DNA of 64,000 bases from positions 53,681-117,680 of the forward strand of contig NZ_JACX01000007.1 in assembly GCF_000518085.1 (NCBI RefSeq). The letters are read 5' to 3'. Position numbers and translations under genes: made by a program. Shown in pieces: positions 18,344-29,301 of the stretch; position 1 is the first letter of the stretch, and the number at the start of each line of letters is the position of its first letter. Source of the DNA: Bartonella grahamii ATCC 700132 (GTDB taxonomy: Bacteria; Pseudomonadota; Alphaproteobacteria; Rhizobiales; Rhizobiaceae). The notes under the pieces are model-generated. The model saw only the letters and a program-made list of their open reading frames with translations. It was not told the origin of the DNA and searched no databases.

Positions 18344-21300
18344 TCAACTGAAATAACTTTGTAGTGAACGTACTTCAAGGCGCCTTTTTTTGAGTGCTTT
18401 GATCGCTTCTACGACGGCTTCGGCCCCAGCTATTGTTGTATAATAGGGAACATTTTGCATGAGTGCTGCATAACGTAATGATTTTGAGTCTGAGATGGCA
18501 CTGGCAGTGCTAGTTGTATTAAAAATCAATTGAATTTGGCGATTACGAATAGCATCTTCAATATGAGGATGCCCTTCTAGGACTTTGTTGATTTTTGTTG
18601 CTTCAACGTGGTGTTCGGTAAGAAATTTATGTGTTCCACTTGTGGCGACAACAGAAAAGCCAAGTTCAGTTAAACGTTTTACAGGATTTAAGATGCGTTT
18701 TTTATCTTCATCTCTTACAGAAACGAACAAAGTTCCCTCTTTAGGGAGTTTTACACCAGCTCCAAGTTGGGCTTTAGCAAAAGCAAGCGAAAATTCATAG
18801 TCAAGTCCCATAACTTCACCGGTTGAGCGCATTTCTGGACCAAGAAGTGTATCAACACCTGAAAAACGAGCAAAAGGAAACACTGCTTCCTTGACGGCAA
18901 TATGTTGTTTTTTCTGCAAGGAAGGTAATCCACCATAAGCTTGAAGAGCATCATGAAGTGTTTCTCCTGCCATAATACGTGCAGCCATTTTAGCAATAGG
19001 GCGACCAATCGTTTTTGCAACAAATGGGACAGTACGTGAAGCACGGGGATTGACTTCTAAGACATAAATGGTGTCATCTTTTATAGCATATTGTACATTC
19101 ATGAAGCCGCGAACATGAAGTGCTTGTGCTAATGCTTTGGTTTGGCGCTCTAATTCAGTAACTATTTTATTTGAGAGCGTACGGACTGGTAAAGAACATG
19201 CTGAATCACCAGAGTGGATACCAGCTTCTTCAATGTGTTCCATAATACCAACAATCAGTGTTTCTTTGCCATCACATAGACAATCAACGTCTACTTCAAT
19301 TGCTTCTGTTAAATAGGTATCAAAGAGAAGCGGATTTTTACCAAGCAATATATTGATTTGTCCTGTTGTGTCGTTAGGATAACGGACTTTGATATCTTCT
19401 GAAATTAATTCTGGGACACTCTCAAGTAAATAATTTTGTAAGTTACGTTCATCACGGATAATTTGCATAGCACGTCCTCCTAAAACATAAGAGGGACGTA
19501 CAACCAATGGGAAGCCTAGTTCGTGGGCAATGAGGCGTGCTTGTTCGATGGAGTGAGCAATACCATTTTGAGGTTGTGTTAAGTTAAGTTTAAATAACAG
19601 TTTTTGAAAGCGATCTCTATCTTCTGCTAAGTCGATAGCGTCAGGTGAAGTACCCAAGATGGGAATGTTGTGTTTTTCTAGAGCGCTTGCCAATTTCAAG
19701 GGTGTTTGTCCGCCAAATTGGACGATGACTCCAACCAAATCTCCTTTTTCCTGTTCTGCTTCTAAAATAGCGATAACATCTTCTGTTGTTAAAGATTCAA
19801 AGTAAAGGCGATCAGAGGTATCATAGTCGGTTGAAACTGTTTCAGGATTACAGTTAATCATAATCGCTTCAAAGCCTGCATCACGCAGTGCAAAAGCAGC
19901 GTGACAGCAACAGTAATCAAATTCAATACCTTGCCCAATGCGGTTTGGTCCACCGCCTAAAATAGCAATTTTTTTGCGTTCAGAAATGTGTGCTTCCGAG
20001 TGCTCTATACCTGCAAAGGGAACTTCATATGTTGAATACATATAGGCTGTAGGAGAAGAAAATTCAGCGGCACAAGTGTCAATCCGTTTGAAGACGTGTT
20101 TAACATTTAGTGATTTGCGTAAAGCTGCGATATCATCGGGTTCTTTTCCAGTAAGGGAGGCTAATCGCGCATCTGAAAATCCCATAGCTTTTAACATACG
20201 TAAGTTATCTGCGTCTTGGGGTAATCCATGAATGCGGATACGCTGCTCCGTTTCAATGATGGAGGCTATTTGTTCTAAAAACCACGGATCAATTTTGCTA
20301 ATTTGGTGAATCTCATCTAAGGGTAAGCCTGTGCGCATGGCTTGAGCAATATAGCGTAGACGATCAGGGCTTGGTATTGCAATGGCGGAGCGTATAGAAC
20401 TTTTTTCATCACCTTCAGCATGCTCTGGAATAACAATTTCATCAAGACCCGTAAGTCCTGTTTCAAGTCCACGGAGTGCTTTTTGTAACGATTCTTGAAA
20501 AGTGCGTCCAATTGCCATGACTTCTCCTACAGATTTCATCGCAGTTGTAAGGACAGGTGATGAACCGGGAAATTTTTCGAAAGCAAAACGAGGAATTTTT
20601 GTCACAATATAGTCAATAGAAGGCTCAAATGATGCTGGTGTTGTACCACCCGTTATATCATTTTTTAATTCATCAAGAGTATAACCAACAGCCAGTTTAG
20701 CCGCTACTTTGGCAATGGGAAACCCCGTTGCTTTTGAGGCAAGCGCTGAAGAGCGAGAAACACGCGGATTCATTTCAATAACAATGAGGCGCCCATTTTC
20801 AGGATTGACAGCAAACTGTACATTGGATCCCCCCGTTTCAACACCAATTTCACGCAAAACAGCAATCGAAGCATTACGCATACATTGATATTCTTTATCT
20901 GTTAAGGTGAGAGCAGGCGCTACAGTGATCGAATCACCGGTATGAATCCCCATTGGATCAATGTTTTCAATAGAACAAACAATGATACAGTTATCGTTTT
21001 TATCACGAACAACTTCCATCTCATATTCTTTCCACCCTAAAACACTTTCTTCAATTAAAACTTCAGTTGTAGGCGAAGCTTCAAGACCGCGTTCGATAAT
21101 TTCATAAAATTCAGAACGATTGTAAGCGATTCCACCACCGGTTCCACCAAGGGTAAATGAAGGACGAATAATAGCTGGAAGTCCAACAACATCAAGAGCT
21201 TGAACTGCTTTTGCTGTTGCATGGGCGATATAATGTTGTTTGCGATCAGTTTCGGTATGTCGCCAGTTGCGCTCAAGTTCTTCGAGTGCTTTGTCAAGTG

Positions 21301-21829
21301 CAGCACCAGAAAGTTTTGCTTTAAGTTCAGCACGCGTTTTTGCGTGCTGTCGGCGATTTTCTTCTTTTAGTTCTGTTGCATTGGCTAACATAGAGCGTGG
21401 CGTTTCCAAACCGATTTTTGCCATCGCTTGGCGGAATAAAGCACGATCTTCAGCTTTATCAATAGCATCAGCATTGGCCCCTATCATTTCAACATGATAG
21501 CGGTCTAAAATACCCATACGCTTTAATGATAAAGCAGTGTTGAGGGCTGTTTGTCCTCCCATAGTGGGCAAAAGGGCATCGGGACGTTCGTGGGCAATAA
21601 TTTTGGCAACTATTTCAGGAGTAATGGGCTCTATATAAGTTGCATCAGCTAGATCTGGATCTGTCATAATCGTGGCAGGATTAGAATTTACCAAAATAAC
21701 TCGATAACCTTCTTCTTTTAATGCTTTACAGGCTTGTGTGCCTGAATAATCAAATTCACATGCCTGACCAATGATAATAGGTCCTGCTCCGATGATAAGA
21801 ATAGATTTTATATCTGTGCGTTTGGGCAT
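18344..21829 (-). CDS. carB: Carbamoyl-phosphate synthase large subunit
   Basis: It makes carbamoyl phosphate from bicarbonate, ammonia and two ATP for arginine and pyrimidine synthesis. Two homologous ATP-grasp halves are visible: [17 protein letters not shown] at the start, and [17 protein letters not shown] opening the second half at about residue 650. The C-terminal MGS-like domain binds allosteric effectors. At 1161 residues it is longer than the E. coli enzyme (1073), mainly from a charged helical insertion at about 151-205, which I believe is common in Rhizobiales. It is not next to carA here, so the glutaminase subunit must be encoded elsewhere. Confidence 0.95.
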   Translation of the reverse strand: MPKRTDIKSILIIGAGPIIIGQACEFDYSGTQACKALKEEGYRVILVNSNPATIMTDPDLADATYIEPITPEIVAKIIAHERPDALLPTMGGQTALNTALSLKRMGILDRYHVEMIGANADAIDKAEDRALFRQAMAKIGLETPRSMLANATELKEENRRQHAKTRAELKAKLSGAALDKALEELERNWRHTETDRKQHYIAHATAKAVQALDVVGLPAIIRPSFTLGGTGGGIAYNRSEFYEIIERGLEASPTTEVLIEESVLGWKEYEMEVVRDKNDNCIIVCSIENIDPMGIHTGDSITVAPALTLTDKEYQCMRNASIAVLREIGVETGGSNVQFAVNPENGRLIVIEMNPRVSRSSALASKATGFPIAKVAAKLAVGYTLDELKNDITGGTTPASFEPSIDYIVTKIPRFAFEKFPGSSPVLTTAMKSVGEVMAIGRTFQESLQKALRGLETGLTGLDEIVIPEHAEGDEKSSIRSAIAIPSPDRLRYIAQAMRTGLPLDEIHQISKIDPWFLEQIASIIETEQRIRIHGLPQDADNLRMLKAMGFSDARLASLTGKEPDDIAALRKSLNVKHVFKRIDTCAAEFSSPTAYMYSTYEVPFAGIEHSEAHISERKKIAILGGGPNRIGQGIEFDYCCCHAAFALRDAGFEAIMINCNPETVSTDYDTSDRLYFESLTTEDVIAILEAEQEKGDLVGVIVQFGGQTPLKLASALEKHNIPILGTSPDAIDLAEDRDRFQKLLFKLNLTQPQNGIAHSIEQARLIAHELGFPLVVRPSYVLGGRAMQIIRDERNLQNYLLESVPELISEDIKVRYPNDTTGQINILLGKNPLLFDTYLTEAIEVDVDCLCDGKETLIVGIMEHIEEAGIHSGDSACSLPVRTLSNKIVTELERQTKALAQALHVRGFMNVQYAIKDDTIYVLEVNPRASRTVPFVAKTIGRPIAKMAARIMAGETLHDALQAYGGLPSLQKKQHIAVKEAVFPFARFSGVDTLLGPEMRSTGEVMGLDYEFSLAFAKAQLGAGVKLPKEGTLFVSVRDEDKKRILNPVKRLTELGFSVVATSGTHKFLTEHHVEATKINKVLEGHPHIEDAIRNRQIQLIFNTTSTASAISDSKSLRYAALMQNVPYYTTIAGAEAVVEAIKALKKRRLEVRSLQSYFS

Positions 21830-22004
21830 GGCTTTTTCCTATGACAAATATCTGTGCGCGATTGTTGCGGGTAAAATATTTCAGTTCTGAGGCTACAGTC
21901 ATTTTATAAGTTAAGTGACAAAGAAAGTAAGCACTAAAATACCTTTTCCATGCTTTTTTTCATGAAATTGAAGATAAATTTCTTTTTTGAGCTGAATCAT
22001 CTCG

Positions 22005-22199
22005 TCAGTATATCAAAAGTATGATCTTTGATAAAAAAATAATAGTAATACTCCAACAAATTAGAATATTTAAGCATACTGTGAAGAATAAAAAGCCGGA
22101 ACATCTTTCCAGTCCATTGCCGGCATATTTTGTGTTTTTATGACGTTGATTTCCTAAAGAGGGCCGCACTTTTTCTGTTGCTTGTAAAACATAAGCCAT
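22005..22199 (-). pseudogene. Possible decayed small ORF
   Basis: A 64-codon frame starts MAYVLQATEKVRPSLG and then loses any protein-like character. In the next frame the same stretch reads MPAMDWKDVPAFYSSQYA before a stop, which looks more natural, so this may be a small gene broken by a frameshift near 22150. There is no ribosome binding site and I recognise no family. Confidence 0.2.
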
Positions 22200-22269
22200 T
22201 ATTTATGGTTCGATGGGATTTCGTAAAATGAAATGGGAAGTTTATCTTGTTGTTCCGTAAAGTACTACC

Positions 22270-22485
22270 GTTTAGAGCTGTGATATAAGGTATGAAAATT
22301 TACTACATTAAGGTGTTTTTTGTTAGAGTATATGATAGAATTCAGGGGAGGATTTGTTTTTAGAGAGCTTGTGAAATAAACCATATGAAATGGTCTCAGT
22401 TGGAATCTGTTAGATAAAAAGAAAGATTGTTGATAGATCGGTTCTGGTCGAACTTTCCGTTTTAGGATAGGAAGAAAGTCAATTG
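22270..22485. repeat. Dispersed intergenic repeat R2, copy B
   Basis: Collinear with 15859-16075 over about 215 bases with many substitutions. The shared core is GTTTAGAGCTGTGATATAA followed by ACATTAAGGTGTTTTTTG. Confidence 0.6.
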
Positions 22486-22646
22486 ATGTATGTTTCCATT
22501 TCATAAAAGGGTGAGAGTGTATTTTAATACAATGGCTAAGGAGATAATTTCAGAATGATTTTGTTTGCTGTTAAAAGATAGTGAATACTCTCTCTTTACT
22601 TTATGGATGATGTTCAAAAATATTTAAAAATATAAAGAAGGCTAAA

Positions 22647-23171
22647 ATGCTGAACATTTCCCAAACGAGAATATTCTGTCTGAAAGATGTATCAATAGGA
22701 AAGCTTTTGGTGGCTAGGTCTCAAAAAGGGATTTGTTATATAGCGTTAGGAGATACTATAGAACAATTATTACAGGAGTTTACGATACGATTTGGCAATG
22801 CACAACAAGTTGTAGGTGACAATACATTTAAGAGAGAAGTTGCTCATATTATAGCCATGATAGAAACACCTAAGTTGGTCAAAAAATATAATTTTTCCTT
22901 AGATATAAATGGTACAGTTTTTCAACGACAAGTATGGGCAGTATTATGTGATATACCATGTGGTGAAACAATTTCATATGAAGTCTTAGCATGCCGTATT
23001 GGTATACCGAACGCTTTTCGTGCCGTTGCTAATGCGTGTGCACGTAACGAATTGGCTGTTATCATTCCGTGTCATCGTGTTGTGCGTAAAAATGGTTTTA
23101 TTTCAGGGTATCGTTGGGGATCCAAACGGAAACAGATTTTGCTACAACGAGAACAAAATGGAGGAATTTAA
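22647..23171 (+). CDS. ogt: Methylated-DNA-protein-cysteine methyltransferase
   Basis: A 174-residue suicide repair protein that takes the methyl group from O6-methylguanine onto its own cysteine. The active site IIPCHRVV is intact with Cys at 142, and FQRQVWAVLCDIPCGETISY (the DNA-binding helix-turn-helix entry) precedes it. It has the short Ogt/AGT layout without the AdaA zinc domain; the N-terminal domain is degenerate as usual. Its stop codon overlaps the end of the convergent kinase gene by four bases. Confidence 0.92.
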   Translation: MLNISQTRIFCLKDVSIGKLLVARSQKGICYIALGDTIEQLLQEFTIRFGNAQQVVGDNTFKREVAHIIAMIETPKLVKKYNFSLDINGTVFQRQVWAVLCDIPCGETISYEVLACRIGIPNAFRAVANACARNELAVIIPCHRVVRKNGFISGYRWGSKRKQILLQREQNGGI

Positions 23172-25489
23172 TTTTGTGTGATGGGCATTATAATCGTTAC
23201 AGTTGTCCCTTTCATTTCTTTTGAGGTAATTTCAAGTTTTCCTTTGTGGAGTTCTAGCAAGGAGCGTGAAATGGCTAAGCCAAGACCTGAGCCCGTGTGA
23301 GATTTAGTAAGCTGATTTTCAACTTGTTCAAAAGGTTGCCCAAGTTTTTTAATTGCTGATTGGGGAATACCAACACCTGTATCTGTAATTTTAAAAATAA
23401 GGTTGTTTTTTTTCTTGAAAGCGCAAACATCAATATTTCCGCCAGAAGGCGTAAATTTAACGGCATTAGAGATGAGATTAAGGAAAATCTGTTTCATAGC
23501 ACGACCATCAACTTCAGCATGAAGTTCTGGCGTAATGTTTGTTGTAACAACAATATTTTTTTCTTGAGCTTGAGGCGTTAGTGTCCGTACTGCTTCACTA
23601 ATGATGGGCTCAAGATCGGTATTTTTACAATCAAGCGAAAATCTTCCAGCTTCAATTTTTGACATATCAAGGATGTCATTGATAAGGGTTAGAAGATGGG
23701 TTCCCGAATTGTAAATATCATGCATATATTCCTTATAGCGTTGTGAGCCAAGAGGTCCAAAAGTCGATTGCAACATGATATCTGAAAAGCCGAGAATAGC
23801 GTTAAGAGGAGTGCGCAATTCATGGGACATATTAGCCAAAAACTCTGATTTAGCTTTGTTAGCACTTTCAGCACGCTCTTTTTCTGCCTTGAGACTTTTA
23901 TTAAGTTTTTCAACTTCTGAGGCACGTTGTTGAGCACTTCCTCGAGCACGTTTGAGTTCTTGAATAAAAGAAAAAAGACGCCTTTCACTGTCTTCAAATT
24001 TTTCCTGTTGTTGTTTAAGCTCAGAAATGTCAGTACCAATACAAACCAATCCTCCGTCTTGGGTTCGCCGTTCGTTAATTTTGAGCCAACAACCATCTGC
24101 CGTTTGGCGAATACTGGTTAAGTTACCAGTACCATCATCTTTAAGGGGATATTCACTGATAGCAGGGCGTGCCATGGCTTCGACGGTTGCACGTTGGATA
24201 CCGGATTGTAGAATTTGTTTAGGAATAGCAGCATATTCGCAAAATTTGCTGTTGGACATGACTAAACGTCCTTCTGAATCCCACAAGACGAAAGATTCTG
24301 AAATGTTTTCAATTGCATCACGGATACGAAGGTCGGCTTGCGCTGTTTGTTCAGCCAATTGTTGCTGTTCACTAATATCGAAGGAAATACCAACCAAATG
24401 GGGTTCTTCTTCTTCAGTAACTTCAGCACGAATGCGCATCCAGACATAATGGCCATCGGCATGGCGCATGGGAACGTTAATATCGATATGCTTTTTTTTA
24501 CCGCTCATTAATTCCTGAGCAAGATCAAAAAAATTCGCATCATTTGGATTGATAATGGCGCTAATTTGGGAAATTGAGAGCAATGCATCTTGAGGGACAT
24601 AGCCCAGCATTTCGTACATTGCTCGTGACCAGTAGACGCGTCCACTTGCCATATTCCAATCCCATAGTCCACAGCGTCCACGCATCATTGCCATATCAAT
24701 ACGGTTTTGAATTTTTTCTGAGACAAGATCCGTTTTGCGTGCTCGTACAATTTGGTTGTAATAAGCATAAAGAAGAGCGAGGATAACGCCACTAGTTCCA
24801 ATGAACAGGGTTATATTTAACGAGAGAATTTTCCGCCATTCCATGGCGCTATCTTGCATTTTTTCGCTAATGAATACGCCATATTGCCCATTTTCTGTTT
24901 GCTGAAATGAAGCAAGAGCAGGGGCATCTTTTCCTATTGTGATTTTCATAATTCCAACGTGCTGTCCAAGAGATTGTAAAGCAATGCTGTCAGAGATAAA
25001 ATCTTGCAAAGGTTTTCCTAAAGAAATCTCTGAACTGGATGAAGCTAAGACATTTCCTTTTTGATCAATAATGGCGATCAGAGTGCTAGGATTAATAAGA
25101 TCTTGATTACGAAAAGTGGTGAGGATATTTTGCAAATGACTATGAGAAAGGGCAGAGACTTTTCCTTTCTGAGAAACAGCCAGTAAGTCATGATTAATTG
25201 TATTGGTAATATGAGAAGCTAAGAGAGTGATGGTAGAACGAGTGTTCTTATCAATCGTGTTACGCCAATCATAGAGTGATATAAAACGAATTGATGCAAG
25301 TACAATAAGAAATGCTAAAATAACAAACGGAAGTGAGCGACGCAACCAAGGTTCAATAAAGAGAAGCTTTTGATAGGCGGAGCCAGAAAGCAGATGAATA
25401 CGTTTTTTCTGCGCTTTATGACTTGGAGCGCTCGATTTTGAATCAGTATACACCTCCGTTGGCGCATGATATGCGTCCAATTTAGCCAT
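23168..25489 (-). CDS. pleC: PAS sensor histidine kinase, PleC type
   Basis: A 773-residue membrane kinase. Transmembrane helix 1 lies at about 51-70 and helix 2 at about 225-245, with a periplasmic sensor domain between. Two PAS-like domains follow (one opening GRCGLWDWNMASGRVYWS, one with NISESFVLWDSEGRLVMS), then a coiled coil, the H box ANMSHELRTPLNAILGFSD and a full ATPase domain (NLISNAVKFT, DTGVGIP, GSGLGLAIS). The H-box region resembles the PleC/DivJ family that controls DivK and the CtrA cell-cycle pathway in alphaproteobacteria. There is no receiver domain. PleC is my best guess; another PdhS-family member such as CbrA is possible. Confidence 0.75.
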   Translation of the reverse strand: MAKLDAYHAPTEVYTDSKSSAPSHKAQKKRIHLLSGSAYQKLLFIEPWLRRSLPFVILAFLIVLASIRFISLYDWRNTIDKNTRSTITLLASHITNTINHDLLAVSQKGKVSALSHSHLQNILTTFRNQDLINPSTLIAIIDQKGNVLASSSSEISLGKPLQDFISDSIALQSLGQHVGIMKITIGKDAPALASFQQTENGQYGVFISEKMQDSAMEWRKILSLNITLFIGTSGVILALLYAYYNQIVRARKTDLVSEKIQNRIDMAMMRGRCGLWDWNMASGRVYWSRAMYEMLGYVPQDALLSISQISAIINPNDANFFDLAQELMSGKKKHIDINVPMRHADGHYVWMRIRAEVTEEEEPHLVGISFDISEQQQLAEQTAQADLRIRDAIENISESFVLWDSEGRLVMSNSKFCEYAAIPKQILQSGIQRATVEAMARPAISEYPLKDDGTGNLTSIRQTADGCWLKINERRTQDGGLVCIGTDISELKQQQEKFEDSERRLFSFIQELKRARGSAQQRASEVEKLNKSLKAEKERAESANKAKSEFLANMSHELRTPLNAILGFSDIMLQSTFGPLGSQRYKEYMHDIYNSGTHLLTLINDILDMSKIEAGRFSLDCKNTDLEPIISEAVRTLTPQAQEKNIVVTTNITPELHAEVDGRAMKQIFLNLISNAVKFTPSGGNIDVCAFKKKNNLIFKITDTGVGIPQSAIKKLGQPFEQVENQLTKSHTGSGLGLAISRSLLELHKGKLEITSKEMKGTTVTIIMPITQN

Positions 25490-25773
25490 TTCCAGTTCCT
25501 TTAATTATGGAATAATGTGATTTAAAAACTGCTTCGATATTCATAGTAACCCCATCGAGTGCAATGAATCAAAACAGGAGTCTTCTGTCCAGTCTTTTTT
25601 TTAAAAAAAATAATTTTACTTCTATGAACTTGGAATATGAAAAGGAAAAGGCATTTAAACATGATCTATAAACAGGCTTAGATTGCCTGTTTATAGATTT
25701 AATGATGATCGAATAGTCTGTAGAATTTATTTAAAAAATATTATAGAATATTGATTTAAAATAATTTTTCGTT
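25490..25773. other. Spacer between pleC-type gene and pepN
   Basis: It holds a perfect 14-bp inverted repeat at 25664-25698 (ATCTATAAACAGGC, loop TTAGATT, GCCTGTTTATAGAT), about 75 bases behind the pepN stop. It lacks a T run, so it is a possible Rho-assisted or RNA-stabilising 3' hairpin for pepN. Confidence 0.5.
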
Positions 25774-28413
25774 TCAAGTGAGCAGACGGTTGATAATATC
25801 AGCGACATCGCTTGATAATTTTGGCGCAGCAGCAATTGTTTTTAATTCAGTTTCAAGTTTTTGTTGTCGAATGGGTTCTAATTGTCGCCAAGAGCGCATC
25901 GTCGTTAATAATCGTGAAGCGAGCTGTGGATTTTTTTTGTCAATTTCCAAAATGATTTGGCAAAGAAAATGATAAGATGCTCCATCCATCCTGTTAAAAC
26001 CCGTGAGATTGTTAGAGGCAAAGACACCGATTAGGGAACGCACACGATTGGGATTATCTTTTGAAAATAGCGGGTGTTGCATGAGCTTTTGAACATTCTT
26101 GAGCGTTGATGCTCCTGCAACCATTGCTTGAATGGAGAACCATTTATCCATGACCAAAGGATCATGGTGATAGCGGTTTTCAAAATCATTTAAGGCATTT
26201 TGCGCCTGCTCACTTTCATTAAAACGCTTCACGAGAACAGCGATACTAGCCATACGGTCAGTCATATTATCAGCTGTTGCATATTGTGCGGCAGCACGAT
26301 TTGGATTGGCCTCAGTAATGGAAAGATAATCCAGTATTATATTCTTTAATGCTCGCTTTCCAGCTTGTACAGTGTTTGATGAATAGGGCTCTTTGGTTTG
26401 CATTTGCCCATAAAATTTTGTGAAGAGCCCTTGATGTGTATGTGCGAGCGAAGCTAAAAACTGATTGCGCACATGATGAATACGCTCTGGGTCAACATTT
26501 TTACCAAGTGTATGGGCAAGTTCAACTTCGCTCGGTAAACTTAAACAAAATGCACGAAACTCAGGTTCAAGACTTTCATCTGTAATGATAGCTTCAATCA
26601 ATTTTATCAAAGCAGAGGGCATCCCCTCTTTTGCTTTTGTTTCATCTTGAATGCTTTGAATCAAAGCTTGCGTCATTAAATGATTAAGAGATTGCCAGCG
26701 ATTGATGTGATTGTCATCATGTTGTGCAAGAAAAATAAGTTTGCTTTCATTGAATGGAGTTTGTAGATTGATTGGCGCAGAGAAGTCTCTAAGCAGTGAT
26801 AAAACAGGTTTTTCACGCAGACCCTTTAATGTAAACGTTTGGTTTTCCTTGGATAAAAGCATAACGTTTGATTGAATATCTGTATCCGCTTCATAGGTGA
26901 GGTTTTCTCCATTAGGTCCTAACAAGCCAAATAATATAGGGATAAGCATGGGCTTTTTTGTATTTTGTTGTGGGGTTGCCGGAATATGTTGCTTTGCATG
27001 AATTGTTAAAACACCATCGCTATAATGACTATCGATTTCTACATTTGGTGTTCCAGCTTGTTCATACCACAACATGAATTGGGAAAAGTCTTGACCAGAT
27101 ACTTCAGCAAAACAGGTGATAAAATCTTCAATTGTACAAGCTTGTCCATCATGACGTTGAAAATAAAGATCAGTACCTTTACGAAACAGAGAGGGTCCTA
27201 AAATAGTCCGTATCATGCGAACAACTTCAGCACCTTTTTCATAAACAGTTGTGGTGTAAAAATTGTTAATTTGGCTATATTGACGAGGACGTACAGGATG
27301 AGCGAGGGGACCAGCGTCTTCGGCAAATTGAGTAGCTTTTAATGTTTTTATATTTTCAATTCGCTGTAGGCTGCGTACATTTTGATCTGATGAAAATTCC
27401 TGATCACGATAAACAGTGAATCCTTCTTTTAAACAGAGTTGAAACCAATCGCGACAGGTAATACGATTACCACTCCAATTATGGAAATATTCATGTGCAA
27501 TGACACGTTCAACATTTCTATAATCCTGATCGGTTGCTGTTTCAGGATCTGCGAGAACATATTTATCATTAAAAATGTTAAGTCCCTTGTTTTCCATTGC
27601 TCCCATGTTAAAATCGGAGACAGCAACAATATTAAAAACATCAAGATCATATTCGCGCCCAAAACATTGTTCATCCCAACGCATGGAACGTTTAAGAGCA
27701 TCCATTGCATAGGTTGCGCGTTTGGTTTTTCCTTTTTCCACATAGATACCAAGCTCGATACGTCGTCCAGATACAGTTGTAAAATGATCTTCTAACTTAT
27801 CAAGATCTCCACCTACTAAAGCAAAGAGATAAGATGGTTTGGGATAAGGATCTTCCCAAATGGCAAAATGGCGATTATTCTCTAAAGTTCCTGTTTCCAC
27901 TAGATTACCATTTGAAAGCAAGATTGGGATTGTTTGGGAATCTGCTTCAATTTTCACTCTATAGGTAGAAAGAACATCTGGGCGGTCGTAAAAATAAGTA
28001 ATACGACGAAAGCCTTCCGATTCGCATTGTGTGCAATAAACACCATTTGAAAGATAAAGGCCCATAAGTTGGCGGTTGCTTTCAGGATTCAGTTCCGTAA
28101 CCAATTTCAATGTAAAAGGAGCCGCTGGTGGGTTTGTAATTTCTAAACGTGAAGGCGTCACTTTATAAGTGTTTGGGGCTAACGTCTCACCATTGATAGA
28201 AACGGAAATTAAAGTAAGATCATCACCAGAAAGAACAAGAGGTGTTAATTCTTTTGTATTGTGACGGGATTCAATAGACAATATGGCTGTAACATAGGTT
28301 TTTGTTGGTGCCAATTGGAAGGAAAGTTGTGTTTTAGGGATAGCGTAAGGGGTTGGCTGATAGTCTTCCAAACGATAAATAGATGTTGTTGGCTGTTCCA
28401 TAGTTTTTCCCAT
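25774..28413 (-). CDS. pepN: Aminopeptidase N (M1 family)
   Basis: A cytoplasmic zinc aminopeptidase of 879 residues that removes N-terminal residues from peptides. The exopeptidase motif is NMGAMENKGLNIF and the zinc site is HEYFHNW with the third ligand glutamate in LCLKEGFTVYRDQEF. An N-terminal beta-domain and a C-terminal helical domain (DUF3458 type) surround it, as in E. coli PepN. The start may be the ATG at 28413 or the one at 28401 (MEQPTTSIYRL), which has a GGGA just upstream. The gene stands alone. Confidence 0.95.
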   Translation of the reverse strand: MGKTMEQPTTSIYRLEDYQPTPYAIPKTQLSFQLAPTKTYVTAILSIESRHNTKELTPLVLSGDDLTLISVSINGETLAPNTYKVTPSRLEITNPPAAPFTLKLVTELNPESNRQLMGLYLSNGVYCTQCESEGFRRITYFYDRPDVLSTYRVKIEADSQTIPILLSNGNLVETGTLENNRHFAIWEDPYPKPSYLFALVGGDLDKLEDHFTTVSGRRIELGIYVEKGKTKRATYAMDALKRSMRWDEQCFGREYDLDVFNIVAVSDFNMGAMENKGLNIFNDKYVLADPETATDQDYRNVERVIAHEYFHNWSGNRITCRDWFQLCLKEGFTVYRDQEFSSDQNVRSLQRIENIKTLKATQFAEDAGPLAHPVRPRQYSQINNFYTTTVYEKGAEVVRMIRTILGPSLFRKGTDLYFQRHDGQACTIEDFITCFAEVSGQDFSQFMLWYEQAGTPNVEIDSHYSDGVLTIHAKQHIPATPQQNTKKPMLIPILFGLLGPNGENLTYEADTDIQSNVMLLSKENQTFTLKGLREKPVLSLLRDFSAPINLQTPFNESKLIFLAQHDDNHINRWQSLNHLMTQALIQSIQDETKAKEGMPSALIKLIEAIITDESLEPEFRAFCLSLPSEVELAHTLGKNVDPERIHHVRNQFLASLAHTHQGLFTKFYGQMQTKEPYSSNTVQAGKRALKNIILDYLSITEANPNRAAAQYATADNMTDRMASIAVLVKRFNESEQAQNALNDFENRYHHDPLVMDKWFSIQAMVAGASTLKNVQKLMQHPLFSKDNPNRVRSLIGVFASNNLTGFNRMDGASYHFLCQIILEIDKKNPQLASRLLTTMRSWRQLEPIRQQKLETELKTIAAAPKLSSDVADIINRLLT

Positions 28414-28470
28414 TCGTATTTTAAGAGTTAAAGAAGGTGTTTAATTTTAGAGTCAAAGAAGATTACAGAA

Positions 28471-29301
28471 TTACAAAAGGCTATCGAGGCGATTTTTTAC
28501 TTCTAAGAAGTCTATCCATGTAAGTTTTTTTTGACTAGGGGTTCGGAGAAGGTAAGCAGGGTGGAAAGTTGGCATAACAGGTATTTTAATATTATCCTCA
28601 CTTTCATAAATATGCCATTTCCCTCGTGTTCGGATAATCCCATTTTGAGATCCCGTAAGAAGCTGTGCAGCAATGCCTCCCAGTGCTATAAGCACACGAG
28701 GACGCGCTAAATAAATGTGCCGTTCAATAAAAGGGCGGCACAAGGCAACTTCTCTTGGTGTTGGTGTACGATTTCCTGGTGGACGCCAAGGAATAGTGTT
28801 GGCAATGTAAACATTATTTCTTGTTAAGCCAATTGATGCGAGGATTTTATTAAGCAACATCCCTGCTTTTCCCACAAAAGGAATTCCTTGTATATCCTCT
28901 TCTCGTCCTGGTGCTTCGCCTATAAGCATCAGGGGGCTTCCTGCTGTTCCATCTGAAAAGCAGGTATTTTTTGCTGTCAATTTTAGTGAACAGCCATTAA
29001 ATGCAAGGAGAGCAGATTTTAATTCATCAAGTGTTTTTGCATTGTTTGCACTCTCTATAGCTGTGGGTTCATTTTGTATAGCCCCCCTAGAGTTATGCAG
29101 CGGACGATGATCTAATTTTACGGTGGGAGATGTTTGTTGATTATGAGAAATGTTCACGACAGATATTAATTTGCTCTCTGAACAAGCAGACTGCTTAAAA
29201 CGATTAATAGGGAAATTTGTCAGAACAGCATCCGCACCACTTTCTTTATAAAAGTTTAAGAGTTCTTCATAGGAAATTGAGCACGGCGTTTGATTTAACA
29301 T
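28471..29301 (-). CDS. Uracil-DNA glycosylase, type 4-like
   Basis: A 276-residue base-excision repair enzyme. The catalytic-site motif GEAPGREEDIQGIPFVGKAG and the DNA-binding HPAYLL are clear. In family-4 enzymes four cysteines hold a 4Fe-4S cluster; here two positions are different (CSLK instead of CxxC, and PWRPPGNR where CRPP is usual), while C in ALCRPF remains. This variant is familiar from alphaproteobacteria and may lack the cluster. The first roughly 95 residues are a poorly conserved extension. A second, family-5 glycosylase is at 51447-52127. Confidence 0.85.
   Translation of the reverse strand: MLNQTPCSISYEELLNFYKESGADAVLTNFPINRFKQSACSESKLISVVNISHNQQTSPTVKLDHRPLHNSRGAIQNEPTAIESANNAKTLDELKSALLAFNGCSLKLTAKNTCFSDGTAGSPLMLIGEAPGREEDIQGIPFVGKAGMLLNKILASIGLTRNNVYIANTIPWRPPGNRTPTPREVALCRPFIERHIYLARPRVLIALGGIAAQLLTGSQNGIIRTRGKWHIYESEDNIKIPVMPTFHPAYLLRTPSQKKLTWIDFLEVKNRLDSLL

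Larger units (their letters stand above)
21830..22646. other. Spacer between carB and ogt
   Basis: It contains the carB promoter region, a doubtful minus-strand 64-codon frame (22005-22199), and repeat R2 copy B. On the minus strand a GCCGG/CCGGC stem with a 19-base loop followed by five Ts (22095-22123) could be a weak terminator. Confidence 0.4.
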
